Shown here: piece by piece, positions 30,454 to 38,140 of the stretch
How the letters are laid out: each line of letters opens with the position of its first letter
Numbering within the stretch: the first letter of the stretch is position 1
NCBI RefSeq assembly: GCF_000426525.1
Contig: NZ_KE384533.1
Coordinates: 598,562 to 662,561 of the forward strand
From: Nocardioides alkalitolerans DSM 16699
GTDB lineage: Bacteria; Actinomycetota; Actinomycetes; Propionibacteriales; Nocardioidaceae
Direction of reading: 5' to 3'
DNA length: 64,000 nucleotides
Notes under the pieces: model-generated
What the model was told of the DNA's origin: nothing
The model's database searches: none
Seen by the model: the letters and a program-made list of their open reading frames with translations, nothing else
Position numbers and translations under genes: made by a program

Positions 30454-30699
30454 TCAACGTACGTGCTCGATCACCTCATCGATAGTCGAAGCCAGGTGAT
30501 CCATGAGTGCCGCGAACGTGAATAGTTCTGGCGAGGCAGTCTTGCCCTGCTCGATCTTACGGACGGTTTCTGTCGAGACGTTGGCCAATCTGGCTAGCGC
30601 CTCCTGGCTGAGTCCCGCTTGCCGCCTCAGAGCAGAGAGGCGTCTGCCCAACCGACCCGCCCGGGCCAGCTGTTCAGGAGTAGATTGGGGTCGCGGCAT
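30454..30699 (-). CDS. XRE-family transcriptional regulator
   Basis: 81 residues, one HTH domain: RLGRRLSALRRQAGLSQEAL, then ARLANVSTETVRKIEQGK as the recognition helix region, then a short C-terminal helix. It probably represses its own unit and the HD-PRTase gene downstream. TATAGT on the minus strand (30713-30708) ends 8 nt before the ATG, suggesting a leaderless transcript, and a 22-bp operator-like palindrome covers that element. A perfect SOS box lies 16 bp further upstream. Confidence 0.88.
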   Translation of the reverse strand: MPRPQSTPEQLARAGRLGRRLSALRRQAGLSQEALARLANVSTETVRKIEQGKTASPELFTFAALMDHLASTIDEVIEHVR

Positions 30700-30703
30700 C
30701 GCA

Positions 30704-30725
30704 ATAACTATACTAGTGTAGTTAT
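30704..30725. promoter_or_regulatory. Probable XRE operator overlapping its -10 element
   Basis: 22-bp near-perfect palindrome centred on ACTAGT (30712-30717), with arms ATAACTA and TAGTTAT and one mismatched base pair. It overlaps the minus-strand TATAGT at 30713-30708. Occupancy would block the xre promoter. Confidence 0.6.
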
Positions 30726-30740
30726 CAGGACTTGCTAAGA

Positions 30741-30756
30741 TCGAACATTTGTTCGA
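30741..30756. promoter_or_regulatory. SOS box (LexA site)
   Basis: TCGAACATTTGTTCGA is an exact match to the actinobacterial LexA consensus TCGAAC-N4-GTTCGA, and the flanks extend the symmetry to GATCGAACA/TGTTCGATC. It lies in the 148-bp spacer between the leftward xre/HD-PRTase unit and the rightward gene at 30848. Confidence 0.75.
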
Positions 30757-30847
30757 TCCTTACGATTGGTCTTGGCCTCGGACTTGGGCCAAGACACGTG
30801 ACAGCATCGGCTCGATGCGCGTGACGTGTGGCGATGTATAGGGGAGA

Positions 30848-31276
30848 GTGGCGGTCGTGCAGGAAGAGCTCGAGGAACTGACGGCGGACGACTTCGTGCT
30901 CGGACTGTTCGCAGAGCTGACTCGTCGTCATACAGCGACGGTCTCCATGCGTGAGAAGGGCTTCTACGCCGCGATGAAGGCTAGCTTCGACCGACTTCAG
31001 GAACTGCTGGCAGCCAGCCCGGGGCAAGTTGAGATGACCTTCCGAGTCAAGCTCGACCCTCTCTATGGCGACAGCGCCGTAGTTCGCAACGCCATCAACG
31101 CCGCGGTCCAGCGGACGTTCTTGAGCTTCGACAACCCGGAGTTCGTGACCATTCGATCCAAGTTGGACGAGCGACAGGCCAGCGCGACCATTGACCACCT
31201 TCCAGGCAAGCGAGAGTGGTACTCGGAACTCGCCGACGTCTTCCTCAAGACTCGCGACGGCATGCTGACAGGCTGA
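30848..31276 (+). CDS. Island protein of unknown function (142 aa)
   Basis: 142 residues, not recognised. The GTG at 30848 follows GGGGAGA, and TATAGG lies 6-11 nt upstream. Predicted pattern: helix (QEELEELTADDFVLGLFAEL), helix (GFYAAMKASFDRLQELLAAS), then strands with VEMTFRVKLDPLYGDSAVVR, and a C-terminal helix. No cysteines, signal or membrane segment. It diverges from xre across the SOS box and is followed 25 bp later by another unknown gene, probably in one operon. The pairing and location suggest a conflict-system role, which is inference. Confidence 0.7.
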   Translation: MAVVQEELEELTADDFVLGLFAELTRRHTATVSMREKGFYAAMKASFDRLQELLAASPGQVEMTFRVKLDPLYGDSAVVRNAINAAVQRTFLSFDNPEFVTIRSKLDERQASATIDHLPGKREWYSELADVFLKTRDGMLTG

Positions 31277-31301
31277 CGGCTCCTGCCCATAGGGTCGGTT
31301 C

Positions 31302-32036
31302 ATGTTCGAGCGCACCGTCTCCTATGACGCCTACTTTCTCCCCGGCCCGCGGGAGCTCGATCCTGACGAGGCGCTCCGGACTGGTTTAAAGTGGCTCCTC
31401 GGACAGCCTGGCGAGCCGCTCGTGGTGCTCTCCCGCAAGGGCAATCTGTCCAACAACCGGATCCTCGAGCAGACTGTGAAGCGGCACAAGATCAAGGTCG
31501 CCGCCCCGCCTCGCATCCACCAACCGCGTTGGACCGGCGGATCGGTCCTCGTTGTCTGGGCCGGCGAGCGCGCCCTTCTCGACGTCGACAGCCACCTTGC
31601 CAACCAAACGAATGCCGTTTGCGTAATCGGTTGGGATGACGGAGTCCACGACACGTGGATCGCCGGTCACGCCGCCCGCGACCTCCGCAACCCGCAGATT
31701 CAGCTCTCTCCACCCGTTATCGATCGGGTCGTTGCGGTCGCGATGAAGCACGCTGGAGATGCCATCAACCACAACAATGCCCTCGTGACCGACTCCGAGA
31801 AGGCCATGGTTGTTCTCACGCTTAAAGAGCTTGTCCGCGGCGGTTACACGTACGACGTCGATCAGCTCGCCGCGTGGGCCATCGGTCAAGGCTGGTACCC
31901 GGCTGAGATTCCGCGGCTGCGGGAGTACGCCTCCAAGGTCCTGGAGGGTCGCTCTTTCAGGCTTCGCGACGCCTGGGGACCGAGCAACGGCACGGTCAAG
32001 CAGTGGGAAGCTGAGGCGGCGTCCCAAGCGGATTGA
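31302..32036 (+). CDS. Island protein of unknown function (244 aa)
   Basis: 244 residues, not recognised. The first half has a Rossmann-like alternation: EPLVVLSRKGNLSNNRILEQ, then HKIKVAAPP, then GGSVLVVWAGERALLDVD and NAVCVIGWDDGVHDTWIAGH. The second half is helical (VVAVAMKHAGDAINHNNALV, DSEKAMVVLTLKELVRGGYT), and ends SNGTVKQWEAEAA. No known catalytic motif. The ATG lies 25 bp after the 142-residue gene. It could be a nucleic-acid-associated sensor, but sequence alone does not say. Confidence 0.72.
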   Translation: MFERTVSYDAYFLPGPRELDPDEALRTGLKWLLGQPGEPLVVLSRKGNLSNNRILEQTVKRHKIKVAAPPRIHQPRWTGGSVLVVWAGERALLDVDSHLANQTNAVCVIGWDDGVHDTWIAGHAARDLRNPQIQLSPPVIDRVVAVAMKHAGDAINHNNALVTDSEKAMVVLTLKELVRGGYTYDVDQLAAWAIGQGWYPAEIPRLREYASKVLEGRSFRLRDAWGPSNGTVKQWEAEAASQAD

Positions 32037-32269
32037 ATAAATAAGGTCAGGAGCAACCCACCGGCCCTGGGCTTCGCCGTTCCTCGTCTGGAGGGATCAG
32101 TTCCTCTGATCTCGCGTCCGCCTTGGTGAACGCATCGGCGAGTTCGCTCGCCTCCGAGGCAGGCTCGACGCGAGTTGTCGGAGATTGTCACCGTTCCGAC
32201 CGAGGCGCGTGTGGCGGCCTCGGCCAATCCATTGTGGACGGGTTTCATGAGGTTGATGCGGACCAGCTG

Positions 32270-33274
32270 TCAGCTCGCGTTGAGAAAGACCCGGTACCGG
32301 GCCTCCAGCAGTTCCCGATCGGGCTGCTGGGCTCGGCGTTCGGGAACCACCATCAGTTGCTTGCTGTGGAAATCCTGAATGCCGTGACGGAGCATCGGCC
32401 CGTCCACTTCGCGAAGAACGTCAGCGTTGACCCGAACCTCGTAGTCAGGTGTGATCCCGAGGATGCGCCTGTCGTACGCGGCGTGGTGGATCTTGCAGAG
32501 CGTGAGCCCGTTGGTCACGACCGGAAGACCGCCTGCGCCGTCCTCGTGAATATGCGCCGCGTCGAGAAGGTCGCTGTGCCGAAAGGCGCAGACAGCGCAG
32601 GAGGTGCGGTACGCCCGAAGTACTGCTGCTCGGAACGGACGCTGGTGCAAACGGATCTTTGTCAACTGCTGGCGGTAGGACGGGTCCATCTCGAGTTCGA
32701 TCGACGGCCACTCGATGTCGGGCTGAGGCACGGCGTCGATGTCGACAACGAACTGGAGGTCATCGCGCTCTTCGCCCACGAGGTAGATCGGGTAGAGCGC
32801 GCTGTAACCGCCGCCCTGAACGCCGAGCCACCAGATCAGCGGCAGCCGCTCCATCATGGCTTCGCGTAACGCTCGGTTCTGCGAGTGGTGCGGGTCGTCA
32901 CCCCGCATCTTGTACCGGTATAGGCCGTCGGCGCCTACAGCGTCGTCGTACGGGCGATCAGTGCCCTCGGGGCGATAGACAGTCCGGAACGATAGAGCCG
33001 CGCTGAGATGCCGTGGTTTCCAGATGCCCTGCTGAGTCGGCATCAACCGAGTGGTCTCGCCCGCCAGATGGAGGCCACTGGTGTCTTCCTGGCTAAAGCT
33101 CTCTTTACCTGCGGCGCGCTGACGGTCGAGCCAAGCAAATGCAGCGTGTCTGATCGACAGTTCGCGAAGTCGCTCGGCAGGCGTCACCAGCAGATCATCG
33201 CAGTGTTCTGTCGGCGACCGAGTTCGTTTGCCCAAGTAGGGCGACCTGACGGCAGCGAACGGGGTCAATGCCAC
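32270..33274 (-). CDS. HNH endonuclease, putative modification-dependent restriction enzyme
   Basis: 334 residues. The C-terminal HNH nuclease has CAVCAFRHSDLLDAAHIHED, then NGLTLCKIHHAAYDRRILGI, giving the Cys pair, catalytic His and final HH-type motif. The N-terminal 200 residues match, from memory, the recognition region of COG3440-type restriction endonucleases: GIWKPRHLSAALSFRTVY, then DGLYRYKMRGDDPHH. Enzymes of this build without a partner methylase are often type IV, cutting modified DNA. No methyltransferase gene is seen nearby. The start codon (non-ATG possible) is uncertain. It is the last gene of the lower-GC stretch. Confidence 0.78.
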   Translation of the reverse strand: MALTPFAAVRSPYLGKRTRSPTEHCDDLLVTPAERLRELSIRHAAFAWLDRQRAAGKESFSQEDTSGLHLAGETTRLMPTQQGIWKPRHLSAALSFRTVYRPEGTDRPYDDAVGADGLYRYKMRGDDPHHSQNRALREAMMERLPLIWWLGVQGGGYSALYPIYLVGEERDDLQFVVDIDAVPQPDIEWPSIELEMDPSYRQQLTKIRLHQRPFRAAVLRAYRTSCAVCAFRHSDLLDAAHIHEDGAGGLPVVTNGLTLCKIHHAAYDRRILGITPDYEVRVNADVLREVDGPMLRHGIQDFHSKQLMVVPERRAQQPDRELLEARYRVFLNAS

Positions 33275-33283
33275 TGGTAGCGT

Positions 33284-34600
33284 TCATACCGCCAGCCTGG
33301 CCTCGATACGTGTCCGGTCGGCGCGGCTCGCGCCGTACGAGACCGACCCCAGCGGCACGCCGAGCGCTCCGGAGATGACGCTCGCGACGTCCCCCTCGAT
33401 CGCCTCGATCACCGGCCGAGAACCCAAGAGCTGAGCAGTTAACGCCCGCTGGTGCCCCAGGTCCTCGACGGGCCCGAGCGGCAAGGACGAGTACCGAGCG
33501 ACCCCCACCGCCCCACCCGCCGCCTCGACGACGTCCAGGTGGCTCACCGCCACGCGATCCAACCCTCCGGAAGATCGGCACACCCGCGCGGCGTAGTCGA
33601 GCAGCGTCAGGTCGAGGTGGCCGACGCGCCAGTCGCCCTGGTAGTCGCCGTACGCGTTGTGGGGCTCGGGCAGCACCCCCGCCAGGGAGGCGTCCTCCGT
33701 CGGGAACGGACCCGCACCGTGGCGCGTGGCGTAGGCCCGCGTCGTACCCCAGACCTCACCCCGCTCCAGCCCGGCCGACGCCAGCAGGGCCTGGGCGGGC
33801 GCCGGCGTCACCGTCGACCACGTGGTGTGTGGGTGGAAGCCGCGGCACTCGTCGAGCAGCACCCCCTGCGACCCCTCGAACACCAGCGACCCGCGCTCGG
33901 CGGCGGACCGCAAGAAAAGAGAATCAGGTGAGATCGCCACCGCTCGCCCGAACTCCAGCAGCGTCACCGCCATCTGCCGCACGCTCGGCGCCTCGTGCAC
34001 CCCGAGCGCCAGCAGCGGCTCGTAGAAGTCCGCCAAGGCCACGAGCTTCTCCCGCAGCACGGCGGGGTCCAGGCAGTCCCGCACCCGGATGGCAGAAGCG
34101 GTGACGGAAGAAGGCGCCGCGATCTCCTCCAGCACCTCGCCCTCTCGCAGACCGGCCGAGGCGGCCAGGTCGTACCAGCGCGTCTCCCCGATGCCCAGCC
34201 CGCAGGAGCCGTGCCGCGCGCCGCCCCGCAGGTCCTCGCGGGTGCGGTTCGCGGCCCGGTGCACCGGCGTCACGACGAGCGCGTCCGGGCTGACCGTGAC
34301 GAGTCCCAACGGATCGCGCACCCCCAGCGCCTCCAGCTCCACGGCCTCCGCGGCCAGCGCCTCGGGGCTCACCAGCACGTGCCGGCTCAGGTAGGACGCC
34401 ACCCCCGCGAGCGTCCCCGACCCGAACTGCCGGAACGTGTGGTGCGCACCGCCGACGACCACGTTGTGCGCCGCCTGCGCCCCGCCCGAGAACCGCACCA
34501 CCGCCGCCACCCCGCCCCCCGCGCAGAGGTGGTCGACGGTCGCGCCCTTCGCCTCGTCGCCGAACCCGAGCCCGACGACGATCCGGTGCGGTTGCCTCAT
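33284..34600 (-). CDS. Divergent adenylosuccinate synthetase-like protein
   Basis: 438 residues. It keeps the PurA framework: the GTP loop GLGFGDEAKGATVDHL (canonical GDEGKGK altered to GDEAKGA), RFSGGAQAAHNVVVGG with the catalytic histidine, FEGSQGVLLDECRGFHPHTT, and RVGHLDLTLLDYA. The middle block GSCGLGIGETRWYDLA differs from the bacterial GRGIGPAYxDK motif. PurA joins IMP and aspartate using GTP; variants such as phage PurZ use dGMP. A housekeeping purA is expected elsewhere, so this looks like a specialised paralogue. It is the third gene of a leftward unit with a VWA and a pseudokinase gene (55-bp gap). Confidence 0.82.
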   Translation of the reverse strand: MRQPHRIVVGLGFGDEAKGATVDHLCAGGGVAAVVRFSGGAQAAHNVVVGGAHHTFRQFGSGTLAGVASYLSRHVLVSPEALAAEAVELEALGVRDPLGLVTVSPDALVVTPVHRAANRTREDLRGGARHGSCGLGIGETRWYDLAASAGLREGEVLEEIAAPSSVTASAIRVRDCLDPAVLREKLVALADFYEPLLALGVHEAPSVRQMAVTLLEFGRAVAISPDSLFLRSAAERGSLVFEGSQGVLLDECRGFHPHTTWSTVTPAPAQALLASAGLERGEVWGTTRAYATRHGAGPFPTEDASLAGVLPEPHNAYGDYQGDWRVGHLDLTLLDYAARVCRSSGGLDRVAVSHLDVVEAAGGAVGVARYSSLPLGPVEDLGHQRALTAQLLGSRPVIEAIEGDVASVISGALGVPLGSVSYGASRADRTRIEARLAV

Positions 34601-34655
34601 GACGGTGCCTCTCTCGAACGGTGGCGACGGGGTGGGGCGGGGCAGGGGGTACGGC

Positions 34656-35654
34656 TCACGCCAGGTCGTCGGGCGCGTCGCCGAGGCCGCGGGTGAAGGC
34701 GGCCGGCAGGCTGCTCGCCGTACCCGAGCGGGCAGGCGACGCCGAGCCGATCGTGGCCAGCGCGCGGCCCACGGCGGCGCCGCCCGAGCTGCCGACCTCG
34801 CGCAGGTCGTCGAGGCCCTCGTCCAGGTCGATGGACTCCTCGAGCAGACCCACGGTCAGCGCGATCAGGTCGCAGACGGCCGTCGGGTCGTCGAGCCGCA
34901 GCAGGCGCTCGCCGAGCAGCTGCTGCCAGTGGTCGTTGACCGTGGGGTTGTCGTAGTGCGCCGTCTGCTTCGGCAGCACGAAGAACACCTCCCAGCGCTC
35001 CTGCACCTCGCGCCACAGCGCCGCCGTGTCGAGGTCGCGGTGCACGTCGTCGCCGATCAGCTCGCGGACGTACTTCGCCCGCAGCCTCGGCTTGCACGTC
35101 TCGTCGCCGATGACGAAGAGGTAGCCCTTGCGGCCGCGCTTCTCCCACGCGTCCGTGGCCGTGTGGCGGGCCATGAAGTAGGCCGCCAGCTCGTAGGACT
35201 CGCTCATCTGGCCGCCGCCGTTGCCCTCGAGGAAGATCGAGCGCAGCTGCTCGTCCATCCGGTTGTCGGACTCGAACTGGCCCACCTGCAGCGGCACGTA
35301 GTCGGTGTCCGCGTCGCCGATGGCGCCGAACATGATCTGCGGGTCCTCCGCGTAGCCCTTGCGCTGCAGCAGCCCGTGCAGCTTCGCGAGCTCGGCCTGC
35401 ATCCGCCGCGGCACCGTGCCCATCGAGCCGGTCACGTCGAAGAACACCGCGATCGGCGTGCTGTTCGGGTGCTCCACGGAGTCGCGCGACTCCCGGACGC
35501 CCGCGTCCTTCGGGTCGAGCGTCGGGTGGGCGCGCCACTCCGAGGTCGGCCGGCGCCGTACGTCGTCGCTGTAGCCGAAGTCCGTCGCCCCGCTGCGCCG
35601 GCGGAAGGTCGCCGCCGCCCGGTAGTCCTGGTCGCTCCACGCTCCGTTGCCCAT
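34656..35654 (-). CDS. VWA domain protein
   Basis: 332 residues from the ATG at 35654 with AAGGAGA upstream; the open frame extends further but is antisense to the neighbouring gene. A metal-ion-dependent adhesion motif is visible in IAVFFDVTGSMGTVPRRM (DxTGS) near residue 70, with further VWA elements in GGGQMSESYELAAYFMARHT and GYLFVIGDETC. There is no signal peptide, so it is probably cytoplasmic. Its neighbours are a J-domain pseudokinase 56 bp upstream and a PurA-like enzyme 55 bp downstream. VWA plus kinase-like pairs occur in TerY-type conflict systems. Confidence 0.85.
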   Translation of the reverse strand: MGNGAWSDQDYRAAATFRRRSGATDFGYSDDVRRRPTSEWRAHPTLDPKDAGVRESRDSVEHPNSTPIAVFFDVTGSMGTVPRRMQAELAKLHGLLQRKGYAEDPQIMFGAIGDADTDYVPLQVGQFESDNRMDEQLRSIFLEGNGGGQMSESYELAAYFMARHTATDAWEKRGRKGYLFVIGDETCKPRLRAKYVRELIGDDVHRDLDTAALWREVQERWEVFFVLPKQTAHYDNPTVNDHWQQLLGERLLRLDDPTAVCDLIALTVGLLEESIDLDEGLDDLREVGSSGGAAVGRALATIGSASPARSGTASSLPAAFTRGLGDAPDDLA

Positions 35655-35710
35655 GACTGTCTCCTTCTCTGTTCTTCGGGTGGTTGATCGGTCGGTGTGG
35701 TGGCTCGCCG

Positions 35711-36760
35711 TCAGACGGCGAGGTCGAACGGGCGGAACCGCCGCGCCCCGTAGAGGCCCTCCAGCAGCTCGTCGTACTCGCCCAGCAGGTCGGCCGCCCG
35801 CGGCCGCATGCCCGGCGCGGTCTGCCGGCAGCCCGTCGCGAACCGGCGCTGCGCCCGCTCGTCGGGCCGCAGCATCGTGAGCGCGAGCGCGCCGAGCATC
35901 GCGACGTCGCTGGCGGGGGTGAGCACGCCGCCGGGGGCGGTGGCCTCGGGCGGGTACGCCGCGGCCTGCGACGCGACGCGCCCCTGCGGCGGGTGTCCGG
36001 GCCGGGTCGCGAACGACCAGCCGGCCAGGACGACGCCGTGCTCCCGCGGATGGATCAGCACGTTCTCGGGCAGCACCGCGCCGTGCACGACCCCCGCCTG
36101 GTGGGCGCCGGCCAGGGCGCGCAGGAGGCGCCGCTGCATCCAGGCCCAGTCGCGGCCGTCGAGCCCGTCCGGCACGGCCTGCCGCACCTGCGCCAGGCTG
36201 TAGAACCCGTCGGCGCGGGTGAGCGAGCCGAGCACGTTGGCCTCGCGGCGCTCCTGCGTGGCGGGGTCGACGACGGTCGCGGTGTCGATCAGCCGCGGGA
36301 AGTACGGCGCCAGCCACCCCCCGTCGCGCGTCGCCGTCAGCTCGCCGAGGGCACGCAACGCGGTGCGCTCGTTGAGCAGGAACCTCGACGACGCCGGGCG
36401 CCGCGCCAGCTTCACGACCGCGTCGGCGCCGGCCACGTCGTACAGGTTCGCGACCGTGCCCTGCCCCACCAGCCCGCCGAGCCGGTAGGACCCGCGCCGC
36501 CCCCGCAGCGCGCCGGCGGTGCCGCCCTCGGCCTCGCGGGTCCAGGCCTCGTAGAACCCGGTCGCCTTCACGAACGCCGCGGTGGCGCGGGCCGGGTCGA
36601 GGCCGGCGGCGGGCCGGTCGGGGTGGAGGTGGAGGGCGAGCACCCGCTGCGTACGGCGGGCGCGGCGCCGCGCGGCGGTGTCGCTGCTCGGGGCGCCGAA
36701 GAGGTCGGCGGCGGTGGTGGCCCGCTCGACCTGCTGGAGGAGGGTTTCACTCTCGTTCAT
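35711..36760 (-). CDS. J-domain/protein-pseudokinase fusion
   Basis: 349 residues. The N-terminal 70 residues resemble a DnaJ J-domain, with the HPD motif in VLALHLHPDRPAAG. A kinase-like fold follows: glycine loop GLVGQGTVANLYDV, ATP lysine in AVVKLARR and the helix-C glutamate in LLNERTALRAL. The catalytic loop reads HGAVLPENVLI instead of HRDxKPxN, and DFG is replaced by AGW, so phosphotransfer is unlikely and a scaffold role is more likely. It heads a leftward unit with VWA and PurA-like genes. The ATG at 36760 has only a weak ribosome site. Confidence 0.82.
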   Translation of the reverse strand: MNESETLLQQVERATTAADLFGAPSSDTAARRRARRTQRVLALHLHPDRPAAGLDPARATAAFVKATGFYEAWTREAEGGTAGALRGRRGSYRLGGLVGQGTVANLYDVAGADAVVKLARRPASSRFLLNERTALRALGELTATRDGGWLAPYFPRLIDTATVVDPATQERREANVLGSLTRADGFYSLAQVRQAVPDGLDGRDWAWMQRRLLRALAGAHQAGVVHGAVLPENVLIHPREHGVVLAGWSFATRPGHPPQGRVASQAAAYPPEATAPGGVLTPASDVAMLGALALTMLRPDERAQRRFATGCRQTAPGMRPRAADLLGEYDELLEGLYGARRFRPFDLAV

Positions 36761-36804
36761 GACTTAGAGTCTGCGTGACAATTAATCGGAGCGCAAGGGG
36801 TTCG

Positions 36805-36817
36805 TGTCGATTCGACA
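36805..36817. promoter_or_regulatory. Operator-like palindrome in divergent spacer
   Basis: TGTCGATTCGACA has 6-bp arms around one base. It lies in the roughly 100-bp, locally AT-richer spacer between the pseudokinase cassette and the 420-residue membrane-protein gene. No further support. Confidence 0.35.
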
Positions 36818-36858
36818 AAATCTTTCTGGAGGGCGCCCCGGGTGGTCTACTCGTCCCC

Positions 36859-38121
36859 GTGTTCGCTCTGGTCAAGGCCCCGCAGGAGGTCCTCGCGGCG
36901 TCGGTGGTCGGGCTGGACTGGTACGAGATCGGGCCGACCGACCCCCGCGGCTGGACCGCCGTCTGGTGCCCCGACCCCGACGACCTCTCCGACGCCGAGC
37001 TCGACGCCGTGCTGGGGGAGTGGGACGTGGTGACGGTCGCGGCCGACTGGAACGACGTCGTGCACGCCTCGGTGCGGCTCGACGGCCACGTGACCCAGGG
37101 GTACGCGCCCTGGAAGGCCGAGGCCATCGGGATGACCGAGGTCGCGGTGGTGCTCGTCGAGCACTTCGTCGAGGTCGCTTCGGTGTCGGTCGAGGCCCGC
37201 GAGGCCGTGTGGGCGGTGGACCGGTTCCTCACCGAGATCCCCGACGTGCCCGTGCTCGTGCAGTCGTTGACGTTCCGGTTGCGCTGGGGAGCGACCGCCG
37301 CGCCGCAGATGACGTCCGCCGTGCTGCTCCACCCGCGGGTGTCGGCGGCCTCGTCGGGGGTCGTCGAGATGGGGGCGCGCTCGACCGGACCGGTGCAGGT
37401 CACCGCGCTCGACGGCGGCTGGACGGTGCACCAGCTCAGCCGGGGAGAGGGCGCCGAGAGCGTGGCCCGGATCGGGAGCGAGTTCGTCGCGCCCGACCAG
37501 GTCGTGGTGCTGCTCCAGCGGGGGCCGGGTGCGGCGCGGGTCGAGCTCCACCAGGGTGACCGCCCACTGGGTGCGGTGACGTGGGACGGCTGGATCCACT
37601 CGGAGGAGCTCGGTGGCTGGCCGGCGGAGCTCGTCCGGGTGTTCTCACCGGCGGACGGGCCCCGCCTCGACGTCGCCGAGGTCGCTGCCGCGGTCGAGGG
37701 CCTGGGTCCGGGCGATCCGCTCCGGCGGATGACGGACCTGCTCGACATCCCCGACCGGGCGGTCGTGCTGCTCGACGGCCCCGGCGTGGCGACGTACGAC
37801 GAGACGCGCGGCGAGGTGGGGGCGCTCAGGTTCGGGATGGCAGCCGGCCGCAACACCTCGGCAGTGCAGCCGTGGGAGATGCCGCTCTGGGCGCACGTGC
37901 TGTGGGCCACCGCGACCACCGTGGTGATGCTGTTCTGCCTGGTCGTCCTGCTGGTGTTCGTGGAGGTGCTGGTCACCGATGGCGCCTCGTGGGACGAGCC
38001 GAGCGCGCTGCCCGAGGACTACGGGCTCACGGCGGTGTTCGGCGTGCTCACTCCGTTGCTGGTCTGGGGCACCGTACGGCGCTGGCGCCGCGTGGGCAGG
38101 GTGCGGCGCGACTCCCGGTGA
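36859..38121 (+). CDS. Membrane-anchored protein of unknown function
   Basis: About 420 residues from a GTG at 36859; the frame is open from a GTG at 36775, but the upstream 84 bp look like promoter DNA. Not recognised. Residues 1-330 form a soluble, strand-rich region with many Trp and acidic residues. One strong helix follows near residues 350-385 (LWATATTVVMLFCLVVLLVF) and a weaker one near 395-410. There is no signal peptide. It diverges from the J-domain/pseudokinase cassette and may be functionally tied to it, though it is also simply adjacent. Confidence 0.68.
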   Translation: MFALVKAPQEVLAASVVGLDWYEIGPTDPRGWTAVWCPDPDDLSDAELDAVLGEWDVVTVAADWNDVVHASVRLDGHVTQGYAPWKAEAIGMTEVAVVLVEHFVEVASVSVEAREAVWAVDRFLTEIPDVPVLVQSLTFRLRWGATAAPQMTSAVLLHPRVSAASSGVVEMGARSTGPVQVTALDGGWTVHQLSRGEGAESVARIGSEFVAPDQVVVLLQRGPGAARVELHQGDRPLGAVTWDGWIHSEELGGWPAELVRVFSPADGPRLDVAEVAAAVEGLGPGDPLRRMTDLLDIPDRAVVLLDGPGVATYDETRGEVGALRFGMAAGRNTSAVQPWEMPLWAHVLWATATTVVMLFCLVVLLVFVEVLVTDGASWDEPSALPEDYGLTAVFGVLTPLLVWGTVRRWRRVGRVRRDSR

Positions 38122-38140
38122 GCCTCCCTAGGCTGGGCGC

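Noticed and set aside
38126-38134. CCCTAGGCT as an attachment-site copy of the tRNA-Ala 3' end
   Set aside because: Only 9 bp match, and the sequence is better explained as a TAGGCT promoter element before the ATG at 38141.
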